Program-made: the position numbers and the translations under genes
Assembly (NCBI GenBank): GCA_020354025.1
Contig: CP070638.1
Span: 2,578,250-2,642,249, forward strand
DNA length: 64,000 nt
Source of the DNA: Fidelibacterota bacterium
Lineage (GTDB): Bacteria; Fidelibacterota; Marinisomatia; SCGC-AAA003-L08; TS1B11
Reading direction: 5' to 3'
Notes under the pieces: generated by a model
What the model was told of the DNA's origin: nothing
Database searches by the model: none
The model's input: the letters and a program-made list of their open reading frames with translations, nothing else
Part shown: piece after piece, positions 8,525 to 17,208 of the stretch
Layout: the number at the start of each line of letters is the position of its first letter
Numbering within the stretch: position 1 is the stretch's first letter

Positions 8525-8760
8525 TTTGAGAACGTCAGCTGCTCCATGCCGGAAAATAGACATTGGCTGCCGGGAAATCCACACTTGCCGGTAATAATAT
8601 CTGGATTTTATTGCGATCGTGAAGACCGTTTTCTCTTGTGGACGGTTAGGGAGTAGTACATGATTGCTTGGATGTGTTAAGCTGCAAGAGATAAGTTCCC
8701 ACTTATCAGGCACTCAAGCCAGGACATGTACAAGATTCCTTTCACAGGATACAGGATCTG

Positions 8761-9486
8761 ATGGCCAGCTGGGAGAAATGGCTCTGGGGTGGTCTGGGCT
8801 GGGCTATGCTGGGACCCATCGGCGGGATTGTAGGCTTTGCCTTGGGGGCCATGCGGGATCAGACCCAGAATGGGGCCTATAATAGAACGACTTTTCCCCG
8901 TACCCGCCCCGGCGATTTCGGCGTGTCGCTGCTGGTCCTGTTTGCTGCCGTTATAAGGGCTGATGAGGATTTCAGCGAGTCCGAGCTGAATTTCGTCAAG
9001 GACTTCTTTATCCGGAACTTCGGCGAGGCCTACGCCCGGGAGCGCATGATTCTGTTCAAAGACATCCTGAAGCAGGATTATCCCCTGCGGGATGTATGCC
9101 GCCAAATACGCCGCCATATGGACCACCCCTCCCGCCTGGAGCTGATCCACCTCCTCTTCGGACTGGCCCAAGCCGATAGCCGGGTGCATAAGGCCGAGAG
9201 CCACATCATTGGCGAGATCGGCGGCTATCTAGGCCTCTCACACGCCGATTACCAGTCCATCAAGGCGATGTTCGTTAAGGATACTACCAGCGCCTACCGT
9301 ATTCTGGAGATTGAGCCCGGTGCCAGCGAGGAAACGGTCAAGAAAGCCTATCGCCGCATGGCTAACAGGTACCACCCAGATAAGGTTAACCATTTGGGCG
9401 AAGACTTCCTGAAAGTGGCTGAGGATAAGTTCAAGGCCATTAATGAGGCTTACCAGGACATTAGGCGGGAGCGGGGCTGGGCATAA
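8761..9486 (+). CDS. djlA: DjlA-like membrane-anchored J-domain co-chaperone
   Basis: A 241-residue protein with the DjlA layout: a Gly-rich N-terminal membrane segment (residues 8-30), a TerB-like helical domain (~52-165, A-D-E-D-F-S-E-S-E and [11 protein letters not shown]), and a C-terminal J domain (~176-241) with HPD at 205-207. The J domain should stimulate the ATPase of DnaK at the inner membrane. It is transcribed away from the metalloprotease operon with ~235 bp between starts, which must hold both promoters. E. coli DjlA is slightly longer (271 residues) but built the same way. Confidence 0.9.
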   Translation: MASWEKWLWGGLGWAMLGPIGGIVGFALGAMRDQTQNGAYNRTTFPRTRPGDFGVSLLVLFAAVIRADEDFSESELNFVKDFFIRNFGEAYARERMILFKDILKQDYPLRDVCRQIRRHMDHPSRLELIHLLFGLAQADSRVHKAESHIIGEIGGYLGLSHADYQSIKAMFVKDTTSAYRILEIEPGASEETVKKAYRRMANRYHPDKVNHLGEDFLKVAEDKFKAINEAYQDIRRERGWA

Positions 9487-9590
9487 GACCAACCGTAAAG
9501 TATGCTGAGAGCGCAGAGCATGAATACATCAGGGCAGAAGGATAATCCGTTCTCAGGCAGGGAGAATAGCCGAGAGGAAAAAAGTATTAG

Positions 9591-9620
9591 GCTCTCTCCG
9601 CGACCTCCGTGCTCTCTACG
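9591..9620. repeat. Short-period CTCTCCGCGACCTCCGTG-type repeat
   Basis: A C/T-rich run in which CTCTC and CCTCCGTG-like units recur, sitting between djlA and the next gene. It belongs with the degenerate intergenic runs at 5551-5610, 12211-12243 and 25384-25410. Confidence 0.45.
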
Positions 9621-9650
9621 ATAAATAGGTTTTGAGGGGGGATTTTACCC

Positions 9651-10058
9651 ATGACGCAATATATCATAATTAGCGTCGTCAGCGGCATCCTTTTCGGTAT
9701 CCTCGACGGCCTGATGAACGCCAATCCCCTGGCCAGAAGGCTATTTGAGGTCTACAAGCCGATTTCAAGGACTTCCGTCAATATCCCTGCGGGCATCGTG
9801 ATCGACTTGGTTTACGGCTTCGCAATGGCGGGGACATTCTTGCTCCTGTACAGCAGCCTGCCCGGTCAGGCTGGCTGGATGAAGGGAGTGAGTTTTGCCG
9901 TAATGATCTGGTTCTTCAGAGTAGTCATGTATGCCGCCTCACAGTGGATGACCCTCAAGGTGCCGGTGGGGACGGTGCTCTACATCGTTAAGGCCGGATT
10001 CGTTGAAATGCTTATTCTGGGCCTGCTTTACGGGTTGACCCTGGAGCCTGCCGTGTAA
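9651..10058 (+). CDS. Four-helix membrane protein of unknown function
   Basis: 135 residues with four predicted transmembrane helices (about 4-20, 45-68, 78-97 and 108-130) and a short basic loop (N-P-L-A-R-R-L-F-E-V-Y-K-P). A GAGGGGGGA ribosome-binding site precedes the ATG. No family was recognised. It heads a plus-strand run of five genes (9651-12176) dominated by small membrane proteins, ending in an ICMT-like methyltransferase. Confidence 0.75.
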   Translation: MTQYIIISVVSGILFGILDGLMNANPLARRLFEVYKPISRTSVNIPAGIVIDLVYGFAMAGTFLLLYSSLPGQAGWMKGVSFAVMIWFFRVVMYAASQWMTLKVPVGTVLYIVKAGFVEMLILGLLYGLTLEPAV

Positions 10059-10109
10059 AACGATGCGCCCCGTGCTGAAAACCAGGTATTTGATAGGAGC
10101 TATAGCGCT

Positions 10110-10754
10110 ATGAAAGACCGCCTGCCGCTTATGAGCATCAAAATCGACACCACGCCGGAGGAGTTCCTGCGCCGCATTGAAGCCATGGCCCGGCAGATCG
10201 GCGAGTTCGTCGTGGAGTCGGAGCGCGACCTGGCTGGTGACGGCGAGGTCAACGCTTTGCGCCTCAAGCCCATCCTGGTGACCCATCACCGCGAGTTGAC
10301 CGGTCGAATTATCATAATACCGGCATCCCATGATCGCGTGAATGTGGAGGTCAACGCCGCTCGCTGGCACCCCGATCCGCCCACTTTCCGGGCTTACGTT
10401 ACCGCCGCCCGTGAGATCTTCAAACCCCTACTGCACCAGTACAACCTGAAGTTCCACAGCAACCGCAAGCTGCAGATCCAATCCCAGGCCGCCACCGAGC
10501 CGCGTCTGCCTGCCATAGCCTCTCAAGTGTTCAACCGCTTCGTAGACCGGGCTAACAAGAGTGCCTTGCGCAACCGGGATTGGCAACGCTTCTACCACTT
10601 CATCTGGCACTGCGCCGCTTATAACATAAACCTAAATCGGGATGATGTGCATCGCCTGCTGGTTAACGCGGGCTTTACCATTGAACACGCGGCCGACTTG
10701 GCCGACATCTTCGAACACGGGCGTGCACTGCTCAAGCGCGATTGGAAGGACTAG
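10110..10754 (+). CDS. Soluble protein of unknown function
   Basis: A 214-residue, charged, soluble protein starting at an ATG preceded by GGAG. The N-terminal half looks alpha/beta with a strand I-I-I-I-P-A-S; the C-terminal third is helical with several aromatic and His residues (R-F-Y-H-F-I-W-H-C-A-A-Y) and ends R-D-W-K-D. I recognise no catalytic motif. It lies 51 bp after the four-helix membrane protein and 29 bp before another membrane protein, so a shared transcript is likely. Confidence 0.7.
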   Translation: MKDRLPLMSIKIDTTPEEFLRRIEAMARQIGEFVVESERDLAGDGEVNALRLKPILVTHHRELTGRIIIIPASHDRVNVEVNAARWHPDPPTFRAYVTAAREIFKPLLHQYNLKFHSNRKLQIQSQAATEPRLPAIASQVFNRFVDRANKSALRNRDWQRFYHFIWHCAAYNINLNRDDVHRLLVNAGFTIEHAADLADIFEHGRALLKRDWKD

Positions 10755-10783
10755 GCCGGGGATCAGTAAGGGAGGGTACGGTC

Positions 10784-11161
10784 ATGGAGATCTATCTCAG
10801 CATCGGGGCGGTGCTGGCCCTAGGCATCGGGCTGGCCCACTCCTACCTTGGGGAACGCTATGTCCTGATCCGCCTGCTCCGGCGAAGCAACCTGCCCCAC
10901 CTGTTCGGTAGCGATGATTTCACCAAGCGCACCCTGCGGTTCGTCTGGCACGCATTGACCATAGCCTGGTGGGGCCTGGGTGCGGTGATGGTCGTGTATG
11001 CCGCCAGCCAGGTCGATCAGCCGGGTCGGATGGCGCTCGCGGTCGTTTCTCTCATATTTCTGGTCACCGCGGCCATCACCCTCATACATACCCGGGGGCG
11101 GCATCTCTCCTGGGTGGTATTCCTGGCTATTGCCGTTCTTTGCTGGCTCGGGAGCCAGTGA
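10784..11161 (+). CDS. Four-helix membrane protein of unknown function
   Basis: The ATG at 10784 is preceded by GGGAGGG and begins directly with a hydrophobic helix; an in-frame upstream extension of 14 codons overlaps the previous gene and is unlikely. The 125-residue product has four predicted membrane helices (roughly 2-20, 45-68, 75-95 and 102-122) with a basic loop L-I-R-L-L-R-R-S after the first. Family unknown. It is part of the small plus-strand cluster; its partners suggest an envelope role but do not identify it. Confidence 0.72.
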   Translation: MEIYLSIGAVLALGIGLAHSYLGERYVLIRLLRRSNLPHLFGSDDFTKRTLRFVWHALTIAWWGLGAVMVVYAASQVDQPGRMALAVVSLIFLVTAAITLIHTRGRHLSWVVFLAIAVLCWLGSQ

Positions 11162-11241
11162 TGGGCGAGAGCAGCTGGGGGAATGTCCAGTGTCGATTCT
11201 CTTTGTATTTAAGTTTGAAATCACCAAAGTAGGGTAGACCG

Positions 11242-11589
11242 ATGACCTTGCCACGCTACAAAGACATAGTTGACCTCATCAAGCAGGGCAATACCGCCGA
11301 AGCCCAGAAGCAGATTCTGGCCCTGCGGGAGGCGGCCTTGGAGCTGCAGGAGGAGAACGCCGAGCTCAAGGAGAAGATTGGCCGGCTGGAGGAGGAGCTC
11401 AAAGACCGGCTGGTCTTCGAAAAAGGTGTCTATTACCTCGAGGACAGTGGTTCCAAAGAAGGCCCCTACTGCCAGCGCTGCTACGATAAGGATACCAAGC
11501 TGGTGCGGTTGCAGGACGACGGCGATCACTGGTTCTGCTACGGCTGCAGCCACGGTTACCCCAAGGTTCCCTATTCGCCGCCCGTCTGA
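11242..11589 (+). CDS. Coiled-coil protein with C-terminal zinc ribbon
   Basis: 115 residues. Residues ~15-58 form an acidic/basic heptad coiled coil (E-L-Q-E-E-N-A-E-L-K-E-K-I-G-R-L-E-E-E-L). A short beta segment (Y-Y-L-E-D) leads into a zinc ribbon with Cys77, Cys80, Cys99 and Cys102 (P-Y-C-Q-R-C-Y-D and F-C-Y-G-C). Dimerisation through the coil plus a metal-stabilised module suggests a nucleic-acid-binding or adaptor protein, without direct evidence. Its stop overlaps the start of the methyltransferase gene by one base (TGATG), so the two are translationally coupled. Confidence 0.78.
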   Translation: MTLPRYKDIVDLIKQGNTAEAQKQILALREAALELQEENAELKEKIGRLEEELKDRLVFEKGVYYLEDSGSKEGPYCQRCYDKDTKLVRLQDDGDHWFCYGCSHGYPKVPYSPPV

Positions 11590-12176
11590 TGATTCCTTGG
11601 ATAAACCTCGCCAGCCTGGTCGTTGCCACCAAGCTATTCCTCTATTTCTACCTCCTCAGCGTCAGTCCCGCCCGCATGGAGCAGCGGGTCGGCGATAAGG
11701 CCTGGCGCAGGTGCACGATCTACCGCTTCGTGTCTGGATTCTTTGAGGCGGTAATCACGGCCAATTACGTGCTCTACGTTTTCTACCCGCTGCCCATCGG
11801 CCTACCGGAACACTTCCCCTGGTCCTGGTGGGGGTCAATTATGATCGGGCTGGTGATCGGTATCCCGTGCGGCTACCTCATGTATCGGGGACTTAAAGAT
11901 GCAGGAGAAGAGACTGCGATCGTCAGGAAGGAACATACCCTGTACGGCGGGATATACGAACGGATACGGCACCCGCAGGCCGTGGGTGAGATGCCCCTCT
12001 TCTGGGCTATCGCCTTCCTGTTACACTCGCCCTTCCTGGTGCTCTGGTCGTTCGTCTACGTTCCCGTTTTCATCGTTATGTGCTGGGGCGAAGAACGCGA
12101 CCTGCTCCTGCGCTATGGGGAGGCGTACGAGCAGTACCGGCGGCGGGTAGGGCAGTTCTTCCCGAAGCAACCGTAA
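11589..12176 (+). CDS. ICMT/PEMT-like integral membrane methyltransferase
   Basis: 195 residues with about five membrane helices and the C-terminal signature of the isoprenylcysteine carboxyl methyltransferase / phospholipid methyltransferase superfamily: Y-E-R-I-R-H-P-Q (RHP at 127-129) and G-E-E-R-D-L-L-L-R-Y-G-E-A-Y-E-Q-Y near the end, which bind S-adenosylmethionine in characterised relatives. It probably methylates a lipid or lipid-linked acceptor; substrate unknown. It starts on the last base of the preceding zinc-ribbon gene. A second member of the superfamily lies at 27081-27587. Confidence 0.85.
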   Translation: MIPWINLASLVVATKLFLYFYLLSVSPARMEQRVGDKAWRRCTIYRFVSGFFEAVITANYVLYVFYPLPIGLPEHFPWSWWGSIMIGLVIGIPCGYLMYRGLKDAGEETAIVRKEHTLYGGIYERIRHPQAVGEMPLFWAIAFLLHSPFLVLWSFVYVPVFIVMCWGEERDLLLRYGEAYEQYRRRVGQFFPKQP

Positions 12177-12210
12177 GCTGTGGGTCATGCGGCTCTTCGT
12201 CTGTTCTCCA

Positions 12211-12243
12211 CTCCCTTGGCGTCCTTTGCGCCTCGGTGGTTAG
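12211..12243. repeat. Short-period CTTGGCGTCCTTTGCGCC repeat
   Basis: A run of about 33 bp in which a T-T-G-G-C-G / T-T-T-G-C-G / C-T-C-G-G-T unit recurs, in the 97-bp gap between two convergent genes. It matches the style of the other degenerate short-period runs in this window. Confidence 0.6.
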
Positions 12244-12273
12244 AAATCCGCGATGTAGCTCAAATAGTATTGC

Positions 12274-12663
12274 TCATCTCAGGGGAACCAGGTTCCCAAT
12301 AATGTAGCCGATAACGATACCTACCAAAAGGATGATGGTAAGTACCCGATGGCTGACAACCTCAGAACCGTAGCCTTTCTTGATGGCCAGTATCGAGAGC
12401 AGGTAGCCTAAGGCATTGAACAGGTAGAAGACGGGGATGGAGAGTACCTTTATGAGCAATGGCCCCACGACAGGAATAAGTGAAATAAGGGTCGCCAGTG
12501 CTACAAAGCCGTTTGTGACAAAGCCGGCCACTAGGGCAAACAGTGCCAGGATTTTGGCGTCTACTCTGAAGTAGAGGCCTACCGCTACCGCGGCGGCGAT
12601 CCCCCCTACGACTACTAGCGCTTTCCAATAAGACTGGAAAAATCCTCTTATAGCAGATAACAT
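12274..12663 (-). CDS. Small integral membrane protein of unknown function
   Basis: 129 residues with four predicted membrane helices (about 15-31, 36-60, 66-92 and 106-124) and a short charged loop (I-K-K-G-Y-G-S-E). No family was recognised. It is the last gene of the minus-strand operon that starts with the CPBP protease at 18062, following the DUF3108 gene by 28 bp. No intrinsic terminator is evident in the 97-bp gap beyond it. Confidence 0.72.
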   Translation of the reverse strand: MLSAIRGFFQSYWKALVVVGGIAAAVAVGLYFRVDAKILALFALVAGFVTNGFVALATLISLIPVVGPLLIKVLSIPVFYLFNALGYLLSILAIKKGYGSEVVSHRVLTIILLVGIVIGYIIGNLVPLR

Positions 12664-12691
12664 ACCGGCTTCCCCAAGTATTTAATCTACG

Positions 12692-13471
12692 TCAGTGATG
12701 TTCTGGAAGGGAATTCAATTCTGCCCGCACCAGGAATGGTATTGACCCGAACTCAATCCACATGACTTCATTGCGCTCTATGTCCAGGCTGAACCGAAGC
12801 TGGTGTCCCTCACCCGGCAGCATATGGGTCAGAATGTCGGTTGTACTCAAGATCGGTTCGCCATATAATTGCCGTTCAAAGCGTGCCCGCATTTCCATCA
12901 CCGCACCCCCTTCATCCCTGGTACCGATAACTCCGGAGCATGCAGCGGAGACCTCCCAGACCACGCCCTCGACTTCCACTTGCAGGATTTGCTCTTCCCC
13001 GGCGGTCCAGTCATATCGCTGGACCCACAGCAGGGCACTGAACAGGGAATGGGCGCCCTCCTGCCAGGGACGCATCAGACCGTTGGCATAAACCACCTTC
13101 TGAGGATTCTGATTATAACTGGCCCAGAGAGAGTCCACCTGACCGTGCTCATGGATCAATTTCTCATAGCGCAGGGGATAGCCTTCTACAGGATCCACCC
13201 AGATACTGTGCCGGTTGTCCACGAAGTACAAGTTGTTAAACCACGGACGGGTTTGCGCGTGGTACTCGGCATGGCAACTGGAGTCGCTCTCCGTCAGAGT
13301 TATGGTTACATCAACCACCGGAATTCCCAACCACGATACGGTATATGAAAGCGGCTGGGCCGAAAGCAGTATGGGTAGGTACAGCATCCCTAGCACAGCC
13401 CAAATCCTGGGGGGGGCTTGATTGCATAAGGTTGAGAATGCCTGCCTGTTTAGCATAAGAAGCGGGTTCAA
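12692..13471 (-). CDS. DUF3108 domain-containing exported protein
   Basis: A 259-residue protein with a signal peptide (hydrophobic segment ending L-L-S-A-Q near residue 39) followed by an all-beta domain: Y-T-V-S-W-L-G-I-P-V-V-D-V-T-I is the typical opening of DUF3108, with later beta strands such as W-V-D-P-V-E-G-Y-P-L-R-Y-E. Members are periplasmic and of unknown function, often near envelope genes. An earlier cleavage site is possible because the N-terminus before the hydrophobic core is long. It follows the glycosyltransferase gene by 13 bp. Confidence 0.78.
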   Translation of the reverse strand: MNPLLMLNRQAFSTLCNQAPPRIWAVLGMLYLPILLSAQPLSYTVSWLGIPVVDVTITLTESDSSCHAEYHAQTRPWFNNLYFVDNRHSIWVDPVEGYPLRYEKLIHEHGQVDSLWASYNQNPQKVVYANGLMRPWQEGAHSLFSALLWVQRYDWTAGEEQILQVEVEGVVWEVSAACSGVIGTRDEGGAVMEMRARFERQLYGEPILSTTDILTHMLPGEGHQLRFSLDIERNEVMWIEFGSIPFLVRAELNSLPEHH

Positions 13472-13484
13472 GTATTACTTCTAG

Positions 13485-14681
13485 TTATTCCTGGCCGGTT
13501 TTCCGCTTCCCGGAGACCGGTCGGCGCCAGGGCAAACGATTACCCCAGAAGCTGGCCAGACCGACAAGCGTCACGTAAGGTATTTGCATCAGGAACCACA
13601 GCGGGAAATGCTGCCGCAAGCCACCTAGAGAAAGCTTTGTGCTGCCGACTAAGAGGAACGTCGCTTCAACTAATGCTTTAAGTAAAATACCCGGAATCAG
13701 CACCGGTAGAACCGTGGTGGAATCGGCCAGGGCGGCCAGGACCAGGACAATGATCAGGGCGTTGACGCCGAAAGTGGCGACGGGGATGGGGAAGAAGACC
13801 GGATTGAACCGCCACATGGCCACCGCGTCCCCGGACCACCGGATGCGCTGGTAGATGAGCTGTACCAGGGATTCGGCGGAATCCGTCACTATCCGGGCGT
13901 CAGGATCGGTAGCGTATGTGATCCGGGCCTTTGCCCGTCGGCGTGCCACCTGGAGGAACAGCGAGTCGTCCCCCTGAAGGCGGTGTGCCAGCTTCTGAAA
14001 GCCTCCCGCCCGTTCATAAACCGACCGCCGGTAAGCCTGGTTCTGCCCGGAACTAGCCCAGGGAGTACCCATCATGGTAGCACCCCTGGCAGCCAGCATC
14101 AGCATGGCGAAGTCCAGCCGCTCAAAAACCTTGAACGGAGCTGTTGGTCCTGTCAGCTCCACGTCGTCTACCCCGCTCAAACCTGCTGCTACTTGCGACC
14201 AACCAACCACGTAGTCGGTCCCAGGGGTAAAGTAACTGGTCATGCTCCGAACCCAGGCGGGTTCCATCTGGCAGTCTACGTCGGTGAAGAGAAGTACCTC
14301 TCCACGGCTGTGACGGATTCCGGCATCGAGAGCCCGTTTCTTGTGGGTAAGCCGCTGGTCGCCGGAGGCGGAGTCAACCACCTTGATGCGTTGATCCCTG
14401 CTGGTCGCCTCATCGAGGGAAGCTTTTGAAACCTCAGAGAGACCGTCATTGACTATGACTATCTCCAGTTTGTCCTCGGGATAATCCTGATCCATAAGAC
14501 ACGCTAGGAGTCGTGAGAGGTGGAGATCACCGTTACGGGCGGCCACGATAACCGATACCGGGGGCTGGTCGTGGGTTCGGGGTGGGTCGGGCCGTAACAG
14601 CCCCAGTAGAAACCAGAGCAGGGCCAGTAAGTAGACTACCAGACAGCCCTGGAAGATTATCAGGACAAGATTCATGAACAA
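13485..14681 (-). CDS. Family 2 membrane glycosyltransferase
   Basis: 398 residues. One N-terminal membrane helix (5-29), then a GT2 domain: V-S-V-I-V-A-A-R-N (42-50), D-V-D at 134-136 as the nucleotide-sugar metal site, G-D-D at 237-239, and the processive-type Q-R-I-R-W motif at 278-282. Two or three C-terminal membrane helices follow. It should transfer sugars from a nucleotide donor to a membrane-bound acceptor at the cytoplasmic face, resembling synthases of polysaccharides or glycolipids. The product is not predictable. It lies 8 bp downstream of mgtE in the same operon. Confidence 0.9.
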   Translation of the reverse strand: MFMNLVLIIFQGCLVVYLLALLWFLLGLLRPDPPRTHDQPPVSVIVAARNGDLHLSRLLACLMDQDYPEDKLEIVIVNDGLSEVSKASLDEATSRDQRIKVVDSASGDQRLTHKKRALDAGIRHSRGEVLLFTDVDCQMEPAWVRSMTSYFTPGTDYVVGWSQVAAGLSGVDDVELTGPTAPFKVFERLDFAMLMLAARGATMMGTPWASSGQNQAYRRSVYERAGGFQKLAHRLQGDDSLFLQVARRRAKARITYATDPDARIVTDSAESLVQLIYQRIRWSGDAVAMWRFNPVFFPIPVATFGVNALIIVLVLAALADSTTVLPVLIPGILLKALVEATFLLVGSTKLSLGGLRQHFPLWFLMQIPYVTLVGLASFWGNRLPWRRPVSGKRKTGQE

Positions 14682-14689
14682 CCGGTTGC

Positions 14690-16057
14690 CTACAGCGCAA
14701 GCAGGCCCTTGGCCAGCAGGAAGTAAATTAGAACACCCAGGACGTCGGCGCTGGTGGTGACAAAAGGACCCGTTGCCACCGCCGGATCCACATCCAGACG
14801 ACGGAGAAAGATGGGGACTATGGTTCCCAGTAGCGTGGACAGCACCATAGCCGAGCTAATGGCAAGCCCGACAACTATTCCCAGCCAGGGATCTTCATTA
14901 AAAACCCAGGCCAATAGACCCAGCAGGAGCCCGAAGAAAATCCCAAGAATAACTCCGATCCACAGCTGCTTGCCGATGAAGTTCCAGGCACGCTTGATGT
15001 TAACTCGACCCGTTACCAATCCACGGATGGTAATGGTGCTGCTCTGAGTGCCGATATTACCCCCCATGCCGATAATCACCGGGATAAAGCCCGCCAGGAC
15101 AATGACGCTTTTTAATTCGGCCTCGAAGGCTCTAATAACACCTAGGGCTAGCAGACCTCCTACCCAGCTGGCTACGAGCCATGGTAGGCGTGTCAGAGCG
15201 TTTTGTAGTACGGGCTTTAGCAGTATTTCGCGGTCCTTGCCGGCTCCCACCATCTGCAGGAAGTCCTCGGTGGCCTCTTCCCGGATCACGTCTACAATAT
15301 CATCAACGGTAACAATCCCCAGAATGGTGCCGTCGTTGTCAACCACCGGCACGGCCATTATGTTGTACCGGGATACTATGTGGGCCACTTCCTCTTGGTC
15401 GGTCTTAGGCGCTACAGCGACTACGTCGGTCTCCATGATATTGGCCAGCTGCTTGCCTGCGGTATTCATAAGCAGCTGCCTGAGCGAGAGGACCCCTTTC
15501 AGTTTGTTCTCTTCATCCACCACGTAAATGTAAAATGCCATTTCTGCCTCTTCACTCAGCTGCTGAACCTTCTGGATCGCCTCGCTCACCTTCAGATTCT
15601 TTTCCATCGCCAGGAAATCAGGCGACATGATACCGCCGGCGGTGTCCGGCTCGTACTGTAGCAATTCCTCAACTTCCGCGGCGTCCTCCTTTTTCATGAA
15701 GGCCAGGACCTGTTCACGCAGCTCATCGGGCAGTTCATCCAGCAGATCAGCCTGGTCATCGGTGGACATGGCGGTGATGATCTCGGCAATTCGCTGGGAC
15801 TGGAGTGTAGAGACGAGCTCCATTCGGATGCTGTCATCCAACTCGCTAAGGAAATCCCCGACCTGCCCGGGTTCCTTGAGCATTTCGAATACGTCGTGGC
15901 GCTCCCTGGTGGTCAGGTGGCGGAATATCCATGCCAGCTCCGCGGGATGGATCTTTCTCAGAACTTTGCCAAGGGCGGAGCGGGCTTTGCGCCGATTGAG
16001 ACGCCGGACCGCATCCAACAGAACCAGGCCTTCTGTGCCGATAAATTCGTGTTTCAT
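14690..16057 (-). CDS. mgtE: MgtE magnesium transporter
   Basis: 455 residues with the full MgtE layout: an N-terminal helical MgtE_N domain (~20-125, D-D-Q-A-D-L-L-D-E-L-P), two CBS domains (~130-260, e.g. G-I-V-T-V-D-D-I-V-D-V), and a C-terminal five-helix channel domain (~280-455). CBS and N domains bind Mg2+ and gate the channel in known homologues. The start overlaps the stop of an upstream 58-codon ORF as ATGA. No M-box-like leader is visible because the gene is internal to an operon. The CBS and channel domains are intact, so it is probably functional. Confidence 0.96.
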   Translation of the reverse strand: MKHEFIGTEGLVLLDAVRRLNRRKARSALGKVLRKIHPAELAWIFRHLTTRERHDVFEMLKEPGQVGDFLSELDDSIRMELVSTLQSQRIAEIITAMSTDDQADLLDELPDELREQVLAFMKKEDAAEVEELLQYEPDTAGGIMSPDFLAMEKNLKVSEAIQKVQQLSEEAEMAFYIYVVDEENKLKGVLSLRQLLMNTAGKQLANIMETDVVAVAPKTDQEEVAHIVSRYNIMAVPVVDNDGTILGIVTVDDIVDVIREEATEDFLQMVGAGKDREILLKPVLQNALTRLPWLVASWVGGLLALGVIRAFEAELKSVIVLAGFIPVIIGMGGNIGTQSSTITIRGLVTGRVNIKRAWNFIGKQLWIGVILGIFFGLLLGLLAWVFNEDPWLGIVVGLAISSAMVLSTLLGTIVPIFLRRLDVDPAVATGPFVTTSADVLGVLIYFLLAKGLLAL

Positions 16058-16230
16058 TGGATGTCCATATATTTGATAATGTCGTGCATAGTAACGAAAC
16101 CTGCCGGTTGGCTATACCTGGGGCGGATCACTCGGTGATGCTTGAAGAGTAATTGAAAAAAGCTGGCCATGTTCGTGATATCGAGCAGCTCGCGGCTTTT
16201 CATCTGGTGTAATTGATGGTGAGTAATCAT
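16054..16230 (-). CDS. 58-codon ORF between the PLP synthase and mgtE
   Basis: The ATG at 16228-16230 follows directly on the TAG of the PLP enzyme gene, in the same reading frame, and the stop overlaps the mgtE start as ATGA. The product is rich in His, Met and aromatics and ends G-F-V-T-M-H-D-I-I-K-Y-M, which resembles the end of a CBS domain (G-x-V-T-x-x-D-I). Options are a small coupled protein, the relic of a CBS-type tail once fused to the synthase, or a UAG readthrough extension. The exact junctions on both sides argue that the frame is kept, but no homologue is known to me. Confidence 0.5.
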   Translation of the reverse strand: MITHHQLHQMKSRELLDITNMASFFQLLFKHHRVIRPRYSQPAGFVTMHDIIKYMDIQ

Positions 16231-17208
16231 CTACTGGTCCGACATGCCCTGCTCGAGCATCCATTCATCGGAATAGAGCTTGGACAGGTAACGCTCACCC
16301 GTGTCCGGCAGTAGGGTTACCACTACTTGGTCGGGGCGCATGGCCGCAGCCACATCCACAGCTACCTTCATATTGGTGCCTGTTGACCCCCCGCCAAGAA
16401 TCCCCTCCTGGAGCGCCAGTCGTCTGGCCATGTTGAAGGATTCCTTATCAGTGACGTTGACAATCTCATCAACCAGGTCAATATCCAGGTTCCCGGGTAC
16501 CATATCTTCACCGATGCCTTCAACAAGGTAGGGGCACCCTTCGGTGATCTCGCCGGTCTCCTTATAGGTCTTCAGAATGCTGCCAAGCGGATCAGCGGCC
16601 CAGACCTTGATATCGGGATTCTTTTCCTTGAGATAGTGTGCTGCCCCGGTAATAGTGCCGCCGGTACCTATAGAAGCCACAAAGGCGTGAATCCTGCCCT
16701 CCATCTGTTCCCAGATCTCCGGACCGGTAGCCTCGTAGTGGGCTTGAGTATTGGAGAGATTATGATACTGGTTGCATAGGACGGCGCCCTCAGTCTCCTC
16801 GGCGATGCGAATGGCTACCGAGTAATAGGAGCGGGGGTCGTCTGCTGGGACGTCGGCGGGGCAGATGACCACCTCAGCACCCATGGCCTGCACCAAGCGC
16901 CGCTTCTCATCACTCGCCTTATCGAACATGACGAGAATGGCCTTGTATCCCCGGACTGCGCACGCCATTGCCAGCCCAACACCCATATTGCCACTGGTCG
17001 CCTCTACCACTGTTCCACCCGGTTTCAGCAGACCCTCTCTCTCGAAATCTTCCAGAATGCGCAGCGCGATCCGGTCTTTGACACTGCCGCTGGGATTAAG
17101 ATACTCCACCTTCGCCCACAATTCCGCCCCTTCCGGGGCGGCCAGCTTGTTAATACGCACCATGGGAGTACGGCCAATTAACTGGAGAATATTGTCAACC
17201 TTATTCAC
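16231..17208 (-). CDS. PLP-dependent cysteine synthase / cystathionine beta-synthase
   Basis: 325 residues of the fold-type II beta family. Lys44 in S-V-K-D-R is the Schiff-base lysine; G-T-G-G-T at 181-185 binds the PLP phosphate. The substrate-carboxylate loop is T-S-G-N-M-G (71-76) instead of the usual T-S-G-N-T-G. The C-terminal L-P-D-T-G-E-R-Y-L-S-K-L-Y-S-D-E-W and the N-Q-Y-H-N-L-S-N region are closer to bacterial cystathionine beta-synthases than to CysK, but the usual C-terminal CBS-domain pair is absent. It should join O-acetylserine or serine with sulfide or homocysteine. Its start overlaps the CPBP gene stop by 4 bp. Confidence 0.9.
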   Translation of the reverse strand: MNKVDNILQLIGRTPMVRINKLAAPEGAELWAKVEYLNPSGSVKDRIALRILEDFEREGLLKPGGTVVEATSGNMGVGLAMACAVRGYKAILVMFDKASDEKRRLVQAMGAEVVICPADVPADDPRSYYSVAIRIAEETEGAVLCNQYHNLSNTQAHYEATGPEIWEQMEGRIHAFVASIGTGGTITGAAHYLKEKNPDIKVWAADPLGSILKTYKETGEITEGCPYLVEGIGEDMVPGNLDIDLVDEIVNVTDKESFNMARRLALQEGILGGGSTGTNMKVAVDVAAAMRPDQVVVTLLPDTGERYLSKLYSDEWMLEQGMSDQ

